NCBI RefSeq assembly: GCF_015159745.1
Contig: NZ_JADDOJ010000023.1
Location: 1-48,428 of the forward strand
Length of the DNA: 48,428 nucleotides
DNA from: Ramlibacter aquaticus
Lineage (GTDB): Bacteria; Pseudomonadota; Gammaproteobacteria; Burkholderiales; Burkholderiaceae_C
Reading direction: 5' to 3'
The first letter of the stretch is position 1, and each line of letters begins with the position of its first letter. The notes beneath the pieces were generated by a model. It saw nothing but the letters and a program-made list of their open reading frames with translations. It was not told the origin of the DNA and did no database searches. Position numbers and translations under genes: made by a program. Shown here one piece after another: positions 24,878 to 33,571 of the stretch.

Positions 24878-25507
24878 TCAGGATTCCAGGTAGCGCGCGT
24901 CGGACCAGGTGGCCATCCACTGCGGCCGGAAGGCGACGAAGATCGCGCCCAGCATGCCGGTGACGAAGGCGTCGCCCCAGGCCATCAGCCAGCGGCCCAC
25001 CAGGCCCAGGCCGGTGGCCACGCCGGGCAGCACATGGCCCAGCAGGTGTTGCATCAGCGAGGCCGCGAACAGGCACAGCACGCTGCCGATGAAGCAGCGG
25101 CCCAGCAGGTAGACGAAGGGGTGCGGCCGGGTGAATCGGCGCAGCAGCGCCCCCCATCCCAGGGCGAGGCTGGCGGGCACCAGGCCGTTCCACACGGCCA
25201 GGTCCAGGCCCTCGCGCAGCGTGAGCGGCGAGATCGCCACCGCGACGCCGGCCACGGCCAGCAGGGCCGGCACCGCCAGCGGCCAGCCCAGCATCAGCAG
25301 CACCAAGCAGGCGCCCGACCACTGCAGCTGCAGCGGCATGCTGTGCAGCGCGGGCAGCGCCCACATCCAGGGCAGGATGACCACGGTGCCCAGCAAGGGC
25401 GAGAGCAGCTGCACGCCCGTGCCGCCCGCGGCCAGCATGCGCCAGGGCTGCAGCGCCAGCGCGGCGGCCAGGCAGGCCGCGGCGAACAGCGCCTCCGCCC
25501 AGGCCAT
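24878..25507 (-). CDS. Integral membrane protein, COG3235/CbiM-related
   Basis: A 209-residue hydrophobic protein with about six membrane helices. The C-terminal segment WGDAFVTGMLGAIFVAFRPQWMATW is characteristic of a proteobacterial membrane family (COG3235) that is often annotated as an energy-coupling factor ABC transporter permease because of a distant CbiM likeness. No ATPase or substrate-binding partner is nearby, so transport function is unproven. The start codon lies one base after the mfd stop on the same strand, so it is probably cotranslated or at least cotranscribed with mfd; serB follows 27 bp further on. Confidence 0.75.
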   Translation of the reverse strand: MAWAEALFAAACLAAALALQPWRMLAAGGTGVQLLSPLLGTVVILPWMWALPALHSMPLQLQWSGACLVLLMLGWPLAVPALLAVAGVAVAISPLTLREGLDLAVWNGLVPASLALGWGALLRRFTRPHPFVYLLGRCFIGSVLCLFAASLMQHLLGHVLPGVATGLGLVGRWLMAWGDAFVTGMLGAIFVAFRPQWMATWSDARYLES

Positions 25508-25508
25508 C

Positions 25509-28500
25509 TCAGGCCGGCTCCGCCACCTTGGGCTGGCCCAGCGAGCGCAGCACGTCGCGCACCATCTGGGCCCGGTCCTTGGGGTCCTTGAGCTCGCGCT
25601 CGATGCGCAGCTTCTCGTTGCCGGCCAGCTTGATGTGGCGGTTCTTCTGCACCAGCTCGATGATGCGCATGGGGTCCACCGGCGGGTTCGCCTTGAAGGT
25701 GATGTGGATGACGCCGGGCGCCGCGTCCACCTTCACGACCCCGTAGGGCCTTGCCAGCACGCGCAGCCGGTGCACGTCGATCAGGGTCTGGGCCTGCGGC
25801 GGCAGCTTGCCGAAGCGGTCCACGATCTCCTCCAGCAGACCGTCGATCTGGTCGGTGGTCTTCGCCGTGGCCAGCCGCTTGTAGAAGGACAGGCGCAGGT
25901 GCACGTCGCCGCAGTAGCCGTCGGGCAGCAGCGCAGGCGCATGCAGGTTGATCTCGGTGGTGACCGAGAGCGGCGCCAGCAGGTCCGGCTCCTTGCCGGC
26001 CTTCAGGGAGCGCACCGCCTCGGACAGCATCTCGTTGTAGAGCTGGAAGCCCACCTCCAGCATGTTGCCGCTCTGGTTCTCGCCCAGCACCTCGCCGGCG
26101 CCGCGGATCTCCAGGTCGTGCATGGCCAGGTAGAAGCCGGAGCCCAGTTCCTCCATCTGCTGGATCGCGTCCAGGCGCTGCTGCGCCTGCTTGGTCAGGC
26201 TCTCGGTGTCCGGCACCATCAGGTAGGCATAGGCCTGGTGGTGGCTGCGGCCCACCCGGCCGCGCAGCTGGTGCAGCTGCGCCAGGCCGAACTTGTCGGC
26301 GCGGCTGATGACGATGGTGTTGGCCGAGGGCACGTCGATGCCGGTCTCGATGATGGTGGAGCACAGCAGCAGGTTGAAGCGCTGGCCGATGAAGTCGCGC
26401 ATCACCCGCTCCAGCTCGCGCTCGGGCATCTGGCCGTGGGCGACCGCGATGCGGGCCTCGGGCAGGAGGGCCTCCAGGCGCTCGCGCCGGGCTTCGATGG
26501 TCTCCACCTCGTTGTGCAGGAAGTAGACCTGGCCGCCGCGCTTCAACTCGCGCAGCACGGCCTCGCGGATCACGCCGTTGCCCTCGTTGCGCACGAAGGT
26601 CTTGATCGCCAGGCGCCGCTGCGGCGCGGTGGCGATGACGGAGAGGTCGCGCAGGCCCTCCAGCGCCATGCCCAGGGTGCGCGGGATGGGCGTGGCCGTC
26701 AGCGTGAGCACGTCCACCTCGGCGCGCAGGGCCTTCATCGCCTCCTTGTGGCGCACCCCGAAGCGGTGCTCCTCGTCGATGATCAGCAGGCCCAGTTGCT
26801 TGAACTTGGTCGACTCGGAGAGCAGCTTGTGGGTGCCGACCACGATGTCCACGCTGCCGTCGGCCAGGCCCTTGAGCGTGGCGGTCACTTCCTTGCCGGA
26901 GCGGAAGCGCGAGACCTCGGCCACCTTCACCGGCCACTTGGAGAAGCGGTCCACCAGGGTCTGGTAATGCTGCTCGGCCAGCAGGGTGGTGGGCGCGAGG
27001 AAGGCCACCTGCTTGCCGCCCGTCACCGCCACGAAGGCCGCGCGCAGGGCGACCTCGGTCTTGCCGAAGCCCACGTCGCCGCAGACCAGCCGGTCCATGG
27101 GCTGGGGCGACACCATGTCCTGGATCACGGCATGGATGGCGGCGTTCTGGTCCGCCGTCTCCTCGAAGCCGAAGTCGTTGGCGAAGCTCTCGTAGTCCTG
27201 GGCCGAGAAGCGGAAGGCGTGGCCCTCGCGGGCGGCCCGGCGGGCGTAGATGTTCAGCAGTTCGGCCGCGGTGTCGCGCACCTGCTCGGCGGCGCGGCGC
27301 TTGGCCTTTTCCCACTGGCCCGAGCCCAGCTTGTGCAGCGGCGCCTCGTCGGCGGAGACGCCGGTGTAGCGGCTGATCAGGTGCAGCTGGCTGACCGGCA
27401 CGTACAGGGCCGCCTTGTCGGCGTACTCCAGGTGCAGGAATTCGGTGCTGCCCTGGCCCAGGTCCATGTTGACCAGGCCGCGGTAGCGGCCGATGCCGTG
27501 CTGGGCATGCACCACCGGGTCGCCCACGTTCAGCTCCGACAGGTCCTTGATCAGGGCCTCGACGTCGCTGACCTGCTCCTGCTTGCGGCGCCGGCGCGCC
27601 GTCGGGCTGGCGGCGAAGAGCTCGGTCTCGGTGACCAGGTCGATGCCGGCTTCCAGCCAGGCGAAACCGGCGGCCAGGGGGGCGCTGGCGATGCCCAGCT
27701 TCTCCTCGCTGGCCTGGAATTCCTCCAGCGATTCGAAGACCGGCAGCGCCAGCTGGCTGGCGCGCAGGAAGTCCAGCAGGCTCTCGCGCCGGCCCTCGCT
27801 CTCGGCCAGCACCAGCGCGCGGTGCTGGGTGTTGCGCAGGTGGCCCTTGAACAGGGCCAGCGGGTCTTCCGCGCCGCGCACCACCGCCATGGCGGGCAGG
27901 GCGTCGAACTCGGTGTAGGCGGGCAGGGCATCGTCCGCCCCGGGGGCGGGTGGCCGCAACGCGAGCTGGGCATGCGCCTTGGCCGCACCGTAGAACTGCT
28001 CGGCCGACAGGAACAGCGCCTCCGGCGGCAGCGCGGGCCGCTCCGGGTCACCCTGCGCCAGGCGGAAGCGCTCGCGCGCGTCCTGCCAGAAGCGCTGGAA
28101 GGCCGGCTCGATCTCCCCGTGCAGCACCAGCGTGGCGGCGTCGCCGATGTAGTCGAAGACGGTCGCCGTCTCCTCGAAGAAGAGCGGCAGGTAGTACTCG
28201 ATGCCCGAGGTGGCGACGCCGTTGCCGATGTCCTTGTAAATGCGGCTGCGCGTGGGGTCGCCCTCCAGCAGCTCGCGCCAGCGGCTGCGGAAGCGCGCCC
28301 GCGCCGCGTCGTCCATGGGGAATTCGCGCCCGGGCAGCAGCCGCACCTCGGGCACCGGGTACAGGCTGCGCTGGCTGTCCGGGTCGAAGGTGCGGATGGA
28401 GTCGATCTCGTCGTCGAACAGGTCCACCCGGTAGGGCACCGTGGAGCCCATGGGGAACAGGTCGATCAGGCCGCCGCGCACCGCGTACTCGCCCGGGCTC

Positions 28501-28967
28501 ACCACCTGGGTGACGTGGCTGTAGCCGGCCAGCGTGAGCTGGGCGCGCAGGCGGGCCTCCTCCAGCTTCTGCTTGACCTGGAACTGGAAGGTGTAGCCGG
28601 CCAGGAAGGCGGGCGGGGCCAGCCGGTACAGCGCGGTGGTGGCGGGCACCAGCACCACGTCCGCCTCGCCCTGCGAGATGCGCCAGAGGGTGGACAGCCG
28701 CTCGCTGATCAGGTCCTGGTGCGGCGAGAAGGTGTCGTAGGGCAGCGTCTCCCAGTCGGGGAACAGCACGCAGCGCAGCCCGGGCGCGAAGAAGCCCAGC
28801 TCGCCAAGCAGCCGCTGGGCGTCGTTGGCGTCGCTGGTGACGATGGCGGTAAGGCGTCCCGCCGCCTGCTCACGCCCGGCCAGCCGCGCGAGCAGCAGGG
28901 CGTCGGCGGAACCGGGGGGACGGGGCAGGGTATAGCGCTTGCCGGTGCTGAGTTGGGGTAAATCCAT
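25509..28967 (-). CDS. mfd: Transcription-repair coupling factor Mfd
   Basis: A 1152-residue SF2 translocase (E. coli 1148). It removes RNA polymerase stalled at DNA damage and recruits UvrA. In order: UvrB-like N-terminal domains (GSADALLLARLAGREQAAGR, PDWETLPYDTFSPHQDLISE), the RNA-polymerase-interacting domain around YRGLVNMDLGQGSTEFLHLEY, the translocase with Walker A CGDVGFGKTEVAL (K636) and DEEH box (D731-H734), then motif VI region LHQLRGRVGRSHHQAYAYL, and the C-terminal autoinhibitory domain. It is divergent from ispD with a 64-bp gap. The short leader here (TCGCAT-like hexamer, 6 nt, ATG) is only weakly promoter-like. Confidence 0.97.
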   Translation of the reverse strand: MDLPQLSTGKRYTLPRPPGSADALLLARLAGREQAAGRLTAIVTSDANDAQRLLGELGFFAPGLRCVLFPDWETLPYDTFSPHQDLISERLSTLWRISQGEADVVLVPATTALYRLAPPAFLAGYTFQFQVKQKLEEARLRAQLTLAGYSHVTQVVSPGEYAVRGGLIDLFPMGSTVPYRVDLFDDEIDSIRTFDPDSQRSLYPVPEVRLLPGREFPMDDAARARFRSRWRELLEGDPTRSRIYKDIGNGVATSGIEYYLPLFFEETATVFDYIGDAATLVLHGEIEPAFQRFWQDARERFRLAQGDPERPALPPEALFLSAEQFYGAAKAHAQLALRPPAPGADDALPAYTEFDALPAMAVVRGAEDPLALFKGHLRNTQHRALVLAESEGRRESLLDFLRASQLALPVFESLEEFQASEEKLGIASAPLAAGFAWLEAGIDLVTETELFAASPTARRRRKQEQVSDVEALIKDLSELNVGDPVVHAQHGIGRYRGLVNMDLGQGSTEFLHLEYADKAALYVPVSQLHLISRYTGVSADEAPLHKLGSGQWEKAKRRAAEQVRDTAAELLNIYARRAAREGHAFRFSAQDYESFANDFGFEETADQNAAIHAVIQDMVSPQPMDRLVCGDVGFGKTEVALRAAFVAVTGGKQVAFLAPTTLLAEQHYQTLVDRFSKWPVKVAEVSRFRSGKEVTATLKGLADGSVDIVVGTHKLLSESTKFKQLGLLIIDEEHRFGVRHKEAMKALRAEVDVLTLTATPIPRTLGMALEGLRDLSVIATAPQRRLAIKTFVRNEGNGVIREAVLRELKRGGQVYFLHNEVETIEARRERLEALLPEARIAVAHGQMPERELERVMRDFIGQRFNLLLCSTIIETGIDVPSANTIVISRADKFGLAQLHQLRGRVGRSHHQAYAYLMVPDTESLTKQAQQRLDAIQQMEELGSGFYLAMHDLEIRGAGEVLGENQSGNMLEVGFQLYNEMLSEAVRSLKAGKEPDLLAPLSVTTEINLHAPALLPDGYCGDVHLRLSFYKRLATAKTTDQIDGLLEEIVDRFGKLPPQAQTLIDVHRLRVLARPYGVVKVDAAPGVIHITFKANPPVDPMRIIELVQKNRHIKLAGNEKLRIERELKDPKDRAQMVRDVLRSLGQPKVAEPA

Positions 28968-29019
28968 ACAACAATGCGAAACACCCCGCGCCTGGACAGG
29001 GTGGGGTGGTGCCCGATTC

Positions 29020-29025
29020 TAGAAT
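29020..29025 (+). promoter_or_regulatory. -10 hexamer of ispD
   Basis: TAGAAT (5 of 6 to consensus) ends exactly 6 nt before the ATG at 29032. A TGGACA (28993-28998) lies 21 bp upstream, rather far for a -35. No Shine-Dalgarno site fits. Confidence 0.5.
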
Positions 29026-29031
29026 GGACGC

Positions 29032-29733
29032 ATGATGACGAGTGACAGCAGGGGCAAGCCGCGTTACTGGGCCCTGGTGCCTTGTGCCGGCTCGGGCAGC
29101 CGCGCCGGGGCGGCCGGACCCAAACAGTACGAGCGCATCGCGGGCCACCCCCTGGTGTGGCACACCCTGGCGGCGATCGCCGCCGTCAAGCGCATCACAC
29201 GCACCCTCGTGGTGGTGGCGCCCGGCGACGGCTTCTTCGAGCGCAACCCCACCGGGGCCCTGGTGGTTCCCTGCGGCGGCGCCACGCGCGCGGCCAGCGT
29301 GGCCAACGGCCTCTACGAGCTGTGCCGGGTCGGCGCCACCGAGAGCGACTGGGTGCTGGTGCACGATGCGGCGCGCTGCCTGGTCACGCCCGAGCTCATC
29401 GACCAGCTGATCGACGCCTGCGAGGGCGACCCGGTCGGCGGCCTGCTGGCCCAGCGCCTGCCGGACACCCTCAAGCGCGAGCAGGACGGCCGCGTCGCCG
29501 AGACCCTGCCGCGTGAGGATAAATGGCTGGCGCAGACGCCGCAGATGTTCCGCATCGGCCTGCTGATGCAGGCGCTGGAGGCGGCCGGCCCCGGCGTGAC
29601 CGACGAGGCCCATGCGGTCGAGTCGCTGGGCCATGCGCCGCGCCTGGTACCGGGCAGCAGCCAGAACTTCAAGGTCACCTGGCACGACGATTTCGCACTC
29701 GCCGAGGCTGTGCTCAAGGGGCGCCAGCGATGA
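29032..29733 (+). CDS. ispD: 2-C-methyl-D-erythritol 4-phosphate cytidylyltransferase
   Basis: Third step of the MEP isoprenoid pathway: transfers CMP from CTP to methylerythritol phosphate. The 233-residue protein has the CTP-binding loop [19 protein letters not shown] (with the conserved R and K), [21 protein letters not shown], and the TQTPQMF-type segment LAQTPQMFR, followed by [12 protein letters not shown] second ATG directly after the first (29035) is equally possible as start. Its stop overlaps the ispF start by four bases (ATGA), so the two consecutive-acting enzymes are translationally coupled. Confidence 0.96.
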   Translation: MMTSDSRGKPRYWALVPCAGSGSRAGAAGPKQYERIAGHPLVWHTLAAIAAVKRITRTLVVVAPGDGFFERNPTGALVVPCGGATRAASVANGLYELCRVGATESDWVLVHDAARCLVTPELIDQLIDACEGDPVGGLLAQRLPDTLKREQDGRVAETLPREDKWLAQTPQMFRIGLLMQALEAAGPGVTDEAHAVESLGHAPRLVPGSSQNFKVTWHDDFALAEAVLKGRQR

Positions 29734-30218
29734 ATGCGCTGCGTATCGGCGAGGGCTGGGACATCCACGCGCTGGTCCCCGGGCGCCGGCTGGTGCTGGG
29801 TGGGGTGGAGGTGCCGCATGCGCGCGGCCTGCTGGGCCACTCGGACGCGGACGCGCTGCTGCATGCGATCACCGACGCGCTGCTGGGGGCCGCCGGCCTG
29901 GGCGACATCGGACGCCACTTCCCGGACGACGACGAGCGCTTCCGCGGCGCCGACTCCAGCGTGCTGCTGGCGGAGGCCGCGCGCCGCGTGGCGGCCGAGG
30001 GCTGGCAGCTGGTGAACCTGGACAGCACCATCGTCGCCCAGGCGCCCAAGCTGGCGCCGCACATCCCGGCCATGCGCCTGCGCATCGCCCAGGTGCTGGG
30101 GCTGGAGCCCGACCAGGTCAACGTGAAGGCCAAGACGGCCGAGCGCATGGGGCCGGTGGGGGAGGGCCACGCCATCGAGGCGCGGGCCGTGGTGCTGCTG
30201 CAGCGCGCTGCGGGCTGA
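29730..30218 (+). CDS. ispF: 2-C-methyl-D-erythritol 2,4-cyclodiphosphate synthase
   Basis: Fifth MEP-pathway step, cyclising CDP-methylerythritol phosphate with release of CMP. The 162-residue protein has the zinc ligands D11-x-H13 (GWDIHAL) and H45 in DADALLHAI, the [11 protein letters not shown] loop, GDIGRHFPD, and the C-terminal [15 protein letters not shown] motif for the phosphate and hydrophobic pocket. The family forms a homotrimer. It overlaps ispD and converges with the histidine kinase gene, whose stop is only three bases away. Confidence 0.97.
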   Translation: MNALRIGEGWDIHALVPGRRLVLGGVEVPHARGLLGHSDADALLHAITDALLGAAGLGDIGRHFPDDDERFRGADSSVLLAEAARRVAAEGWQLVNLDSTIVAQAPKLAPHIPAMRLRIAQVLGLEPDQVNVKAKTAERMGPVGEGHAIEARAVVLLQRAAG

Positions 30219-30221
30219 GGC

Positions 30222-31685
30222 TCAGACCGCGACGCGGGCGGCCGCCGGCAGGTCCTGCGGGCTGTGCCCCTGCGGTGCCGGCGCCGGTGCGCGCTGCAGC
30301 TTGATGTGCGCCGCCAGCCCGCCCGAGGTGGTATTGGCGAGGGCGAAGATGCCGCCCATGCGCTGAACGGTCTTGTCGACGATGGCCAGGCCCAGGCCGG
30401 CGCCCGTCGCCGCCGTGCGGGCCGCATCGCCGCGGAAGAAGGGCTTGACCAGGTTGGGCAGGGCTTCGGGGGCGACGCCCATGCCGTGGTCGCGCACCTT
30501 GAGCATCACCCACTCGCCACGTGCCTTGGCGGCGATGTCCACCGTCGCGACACCGCTCTCGGGCGTCTTGCCGTAGCGGCGGGCGTTCTCCACCAGGTTG
30601 GACACCACGCGGGCCAGCTCGACCTCGTCGGCCAGCACGTACAGGCCCTTGCTCAGGTCCAGGTTGATCTTGATGTCGCCCTGGTCCTGCACGGCGTACA
30701 GGCAGGCCTCGATGACGTCGTTCAGCAGCACGGGCCGCAGCTCGACATGGTCGGGGCGCGCGTAATCCAGGAACTTGTCGATGATGGCGTCCAGCTGGTC
30801 GATGTCGGCCGCCATGTGCTCGCGCGCATCGGCGTCGGCCACGCTCATCTCGGTCTCCAGCCGCAGCCGCGCCAGCGGGGTGCGCAGGTCGTGCGAGATG
30901 CCGGCCAGCATCACGGCGCGGTCCTGCTCGATCTTGGCCAGCTGCTGCGCCATGCGGTTGAAGCCGATGTTCACCTCGCGGATCTCGCTGGTGGCGACCT
31001 TCTCGTCGAGCCGGCTGGCGTCGAAGTCGCCGTCACGCACCCGGCTGGCGGCAAACGAGAGCTGCTTCAGGGGCCGGTTGATCAGGCGGGCGATCAGGGC
31101 CGCGCCGGCGAGCGAGAGGCCGGCCGCGGTCACCAGCCAGATCAGCCAGGTGCGCCCGCCGACCTGAGTCAGGCGCGAACGGTCCAGCAGCATCCAGTAC
31201 TGGTCGTTCTCCATGCGGAAGCCGATCCACAGGCCGGGCTCGTTGTTGACCTGCGAGGCGATGAGGCTGCCGGGGCCCAGGCGGTGGGTCAGTTCCTCCA
31301 TCACGCGGCCGTCCAGCTCGCCGGGGCCGAAACCCACCCAGCGGTCGACCGGCTCGCGCGGCAGGATGCGAACGCCCTCCGAATCGGCCAGGGTCTTGAT
31401 CAGCGAGACGCGGGCGATCGCGTCGGAATGCATCAGCGCCGCGCGGCTGAGGTTGACCAGGGAGGCGATCTGCTGGGCCGTCTGCACGGCGCGCGGCTCG
31501 TACTCCAGCGCGCGGAAGGTCTGCAGCCAGGCCACGATGCTGCCGAACAGCAGCAGCGCCAGCAGGAAGAAGGTGCGCCAGAACAGCGACAGGCCCACCC
31601 GCGGCCGCATCTCCAGCGGTGCGGGTGCGGTTTCGAGCGGCGCGGGGCCGGTGACGTCGATGCTGCTGGTGATACCCCGGATCAT
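30222..31685 (-). CDS. envZ: EnvZ/RisS-like sensor histidine kinase
   Basis: A 487-residue membrane kinase. Residues 35-55 (FWRTFFLLALLLFGSIVAWLQ) form the first membrane helix; a periplasmic sensor of about 120 residues follows, with a second helix near WLIWLVTAAGLSLAGAALIAR, then a HAMP linker. The dimerisation domain has phosphoacceptor H265 in ISHDLRTPLARLRLE, and the ATPase domain shows N box VENARRYGK, DHGMGV and GAGLGLAIV. It should phosphorylate the OmpR-like regulator encoded upstream. Unusually for such pairs there are 112 bp between the two genes; there is no in-frame start codon upstream of 31685 before a stop, so the gap is real. Confidence 0.93.
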   Translation of the reverse strand: MIRGITSSIDVTGPAPLETAPAPLEMRPRVGLSLFWRTFFLLALLLFGSIVAWLQTFRALEYEPRAVQTAQQIASLVNLSRAALMHSDAIARVSLIKTLADSEGVRILPREPVDRWVGFGPGELDGRVMEELTHRLGPGSLIASQVNNEPGLWIGFRMENDQYWMLLDRSRLTQVGGRTWLIWLVTAAGLSLAGAALIARLINRPLKQLSFAASRVRDGDFDASRLDEKVATSEIREVNIGFNRMAQQLAKIEQDRAVMLAGISHDLRTPLARLRLETEMSVADADAREHMAADIDQLDAIIDKFLDYARPDHVELRPVLLNDVIEACLYAVQDQGDIKINLDLSKGLYVLADEVELARVVSNLVENARRYGKTPESGVATVDIAAKARGEWVMLKVRDHGMGVAPEALPNLVKPFFRGDAARTAATGAGLGLAIVDKTVQRMGGIFALANTTSGGLAAHIKLQRAPAPAPQGHSPQDLPAAARVAV

Positions 31686-31797
31686 GGCGGCTCGTGGACT
31701 GCAATGCGGGCCGCGACGGGACCGCTCATCCGCATGATTGTTGCCCGGCGAGTGCCGTTTGTCATGCGGGAGACGGCCTCATTCGTCAGGCGGTGTT

Positions 31798-32529
31798 TCA
31801 GCCCGCGCCGTCCGGCACGAAAACGTAGCCCACGCCCCACACCGTCTGGATGTAGCGCGGCGCCGCCGGGTCCAGCTCGACCAGCTTGCGCAGGCGCGAC
31901 ACCTGCACGTCCAGGCTGCGGTCGAAGGGCTCGAACTCGCGGCCGCGGGCCAGCTGCGCCAGCTTCTCGCGCGACAGCGGCTGGCGCGGGTGCCGCACCA
32001 GCGCCTTGAGCATGGCGAATTCGCCGGTGGTCAGCGGCAGCTCCTCGCCGTTCTTGCGCAGGGTGCGGGCGCCCAGGTCGAACTGGAAGGGGCCGAAGGA
32101 GACGACCTCGTTGTCGCTGGACGGGGCGCCGGGCGCTTCCTGCGCCGGGCGGCGGCGCAGCACGGCGTGCACGCGGGCCAGCAGTTCGCGCGGATTGAAG
32201 GGCTTGCCCAGGTAGTCGTCGGCGCCCACCTCCAGGCCGACGATGCGGTCCACGTCCTCGCCCTTGGCGGTCAGCATGATGATGGGGGTGCGGTCGTTCG
32301 CGGCGCGCAGGCGGCGGCAGATGGACAGCCCGTCCTCGCCGGGCATCATCAGGTCGAGCACGATGAGGTCGGCGGTTTCACGCAGCATCAGGCGGTTGAG
32401 GGCCTTGCCGTCCTCGGCCAGGATGACCTCGAACCCTTCCTGGGTGAGGTAGCGGCGCAGCAGGTCACGGATACGCGCATCGTCGTCGACCACCAGGATC
32501 TTGTCGGTTCGGGCGGCGGCTTGGGTCAT
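31798..32529 (-). CDS. ompR: OmpR/RisA-like response regulator
   Basis: A 243-residue two-component regulator. The receiver domain has the acidic pocket VVDDD, phosphorylation site D59 in IVLDLMMPGEDG, the LTAK switch region and KPF. The C-terminal winged-helix domain has LTTGEFAMLKALV, SREKLAQLARG and RSLDVQVSRLRKLVE, close to OmpR. In Burkholderiales this pair is RisA/RisS or OmpR/EnvZ, acting on envelope and osmotic or stress genes. A Shine-Dalgarno TGGAGC precedes the ATG. Three GTAACA boxes upstream (32553-32627) suggest self-regulation. Confidence 0.94.
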   Translation of the reverse strand: MTQAAARTDKILVVDDDARIRDLLRRYLTQEGFEVILAEDGKALNRLMLRETADLIVLDLMMPGEDGLSICRRLRAANDRTPIIMLTAKGEDVDRIVGLEVGADDYLGKPFNPRELLARVHAVLRRRPAQEAPGAPSSDNEVVSFGPFQFDLGARTLRKNGEELPLTTGEFAMLKALVRHPRQPLSREKLAQLARGREFEPFDRSLDVQVSRLRKLVELDPAAPRYIQTVWGVGYVFVPDGAG

Positions 32530-32552
32530 GGTGCTCCAGGGATCGGGTGAAC

Positions 32553-32627
32553 TTGTAACAGAGCCGATTTTGAGGGTCGTAACACCCAGCGTGAGCCGTT
32601 TTAGGCGCTCCTTGACACAGTGTTACA
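32553..32627. promoter_or_regulatory. GTAACA boxes upstream of ompR (candidate OmpR/RisA sites) and a possible + strand promoter
   Basis: GTAACA occurs at 32555-32560 and 32579-32584, and in inverted form (TGTTAC) at 32621-32626. Classical OmpR sites contain GTTACA/GTAACA cores, so autoregulation is plausible. TTGACA (32612-32617), 17 bp and CGGTAT (32635-32640) could form a + strand promoter toward the SIMPL gene, overlapping the third box. These are pattern matches only. Confidence 0.4.
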
Positions 32628-32670
32628 GATGTTGCGGTATGGGGCAACTGCGGGCCTCCGGGGCGTGAAG

Positions 32671-32690
32671 CCTGCCCGCCGGCGGGCAGG
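32671..32690. repeat. Perfect 20-bp palindrome in the ompR-SIMPL intergenic region
   Basis: CCTGCCCGCCGGCGGGCAGG is its own reverse complement. It is not followed by a T-run on either strand, so a dimeric-protein operator or a hairpin are both possible. Confidence 0.5.
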
Positions 32691-32710
32691 GATTGCTTGC
32701 AATTGAAGCA

Positions 32711-32776
32711 CCAGCCCAGCGGCGCACGGCCGGGCGGGACGCAGCTCTTACAGCGTCTTGCGAGCCGCTGGGCTGG
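32711..32776. repeat. 13-bp inverted repeat upstream of the SIMPL gene
   Basis: CCAGCCCAGCGGC (32711-32723) and GCCGCTGGGCTGG (32764-32776) are exact reverse complements separated by 40 bp. The transcript leader of the SIMPL gene could fold here. Together with the 20-bp palindrome it fills most of the 304-bp gap 32530-32833, which otherwise holds no gene. Confidence 0.5.
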
Positions 32777-32833
32777 GCGGCGCAGGCGTGAGAGCATGGC
32801 GGCCTCGCCTGAACCTTGAAGGGGATTCCCGTG

Positions 32834-33529
32834 ATGAAGAGACTTGTGCTGGCCACCCTGGCGGCGGCCCTGGCCGTCCCGGCGCTGGCCGGTGCCGCCG
32901 CGCCCGTGCCCGAGAACGTGCTGCAGCTGTCGGCCTCCGGCGTGGTCGAGGCCCGGCAGGACCTGCTCTCCATGACCCTGTCGGCCAGCCGTGACGCCCC
33001 CGAGGCCGCCACCGTGCAGGCCCAGTTGCAGGCCGTGCTCGAGGCCGCGCTGGCCGAGGCCAGGCGCAGCGCCCAGCCCGGCCAGATGGACGTGCGCACG
33101 GGCGCTTTTTCGATCGTGCCCCGCTACACCCAGGGCCGCATGGCCGGCTGGCAGGGGCAGGCGCAGCTGGTGCTGGAAGGTCGCGATTTCGGGCGCATCG
33201 CCCAGGCCGCCGGCCGCATTCCCGGCATGACCGTGCAGGGGGTGGCCATGGGGCTGAGCCGGGAGCAGCGCGCCCGGGTGGAGGGCGAGGCCCAGCAGCA
33301 GGCGGTGGAGCGCTTCAAGGCCCGTGCCACGGAGCTGGCCAAGGGCTTCGGCTTCGGCGGCTACACCTTGCGCGAGGTTTCCGTCAACACCAACGAGCCG
33401 GGCGGGTTCATGCCGCAGCCCCGGCTGATGGCGGCCGCGGCGGCCGAGGGCGGCGGCGCCCCGATCCCGGTGGAGGCGGGCCGGGCCGCGGTGACGGTCA
33501 CGGTGTCGGGCTCGGTGCAGCTGCGCTGA
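32834..33529 (+). CDS. SIMPL domain (BP26-like) periplasmic protein
   Basis: A 231-residue exported protein: the signal peptide MKRLVLATLAAALAVPALAGA is followed by VLQLSASGVVEARQDLLSMTL, the start of the SIMPL/DUF541 domain, which continues through RTGAFSIVPRY, GWQGQAQLVLEGRDFGRIAQAAGRI and ends TVTVSGSVQLR. Members such as Brucella BP26 form ring-like periplasmic oligomers of unknown function. Start at 32834 follows AAGGGGA by eight bases; a GTG at 32831 is adjacent. Its long upstream region contains two inverted repeats, and it is divergent from ompR. Confidence 0.88.
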   Translation: MKRLVLATLAAALAVPALAGAAAPVPENVLQLSASGVVEARQDLLSMTLSASRDAPEAATVQAQLQAVLEAALAEARRSAQPGQMDVRTGAFSIVPRYTQGRMAGWQGQAQLVLEGRDFGRIAQAAGRIPGMTVQGVAMGLSREQRARVEGEAQQQAVERFKARATELAKGFGFGGYTLREVSVNTNEPGGFMPQPRLMAAAAAEGGGAPIPVEAGRAAVTVTVSGSVQLR

Positions 33530-33537
33530 GCCGGGGC

Positions 33538-33557
33538 GGCCGGCGCTCGGGCCGGCC
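33538..33557. terminator. GC-rich stem-loop between convergent genes
   Basis: GGCCGGC (33538-33544) pairs with GCCGGCC (33551-33557) over a 6-nt loop, between the converging SIMPL and bdhA genes. No T-tract. Confidence 0.35.
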
Positions 33558-33571
33558 TGCCTTTGCCGGCC

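Noticed and set aside
25131..28961. A 1276-codon + strand frame opposite mfd
   Set aside because: It is antisense to a clear Mfd protein, has a His/Gln/Val-rich composition typical of complement frames in GC-rich genes, and has no recognisable domain.
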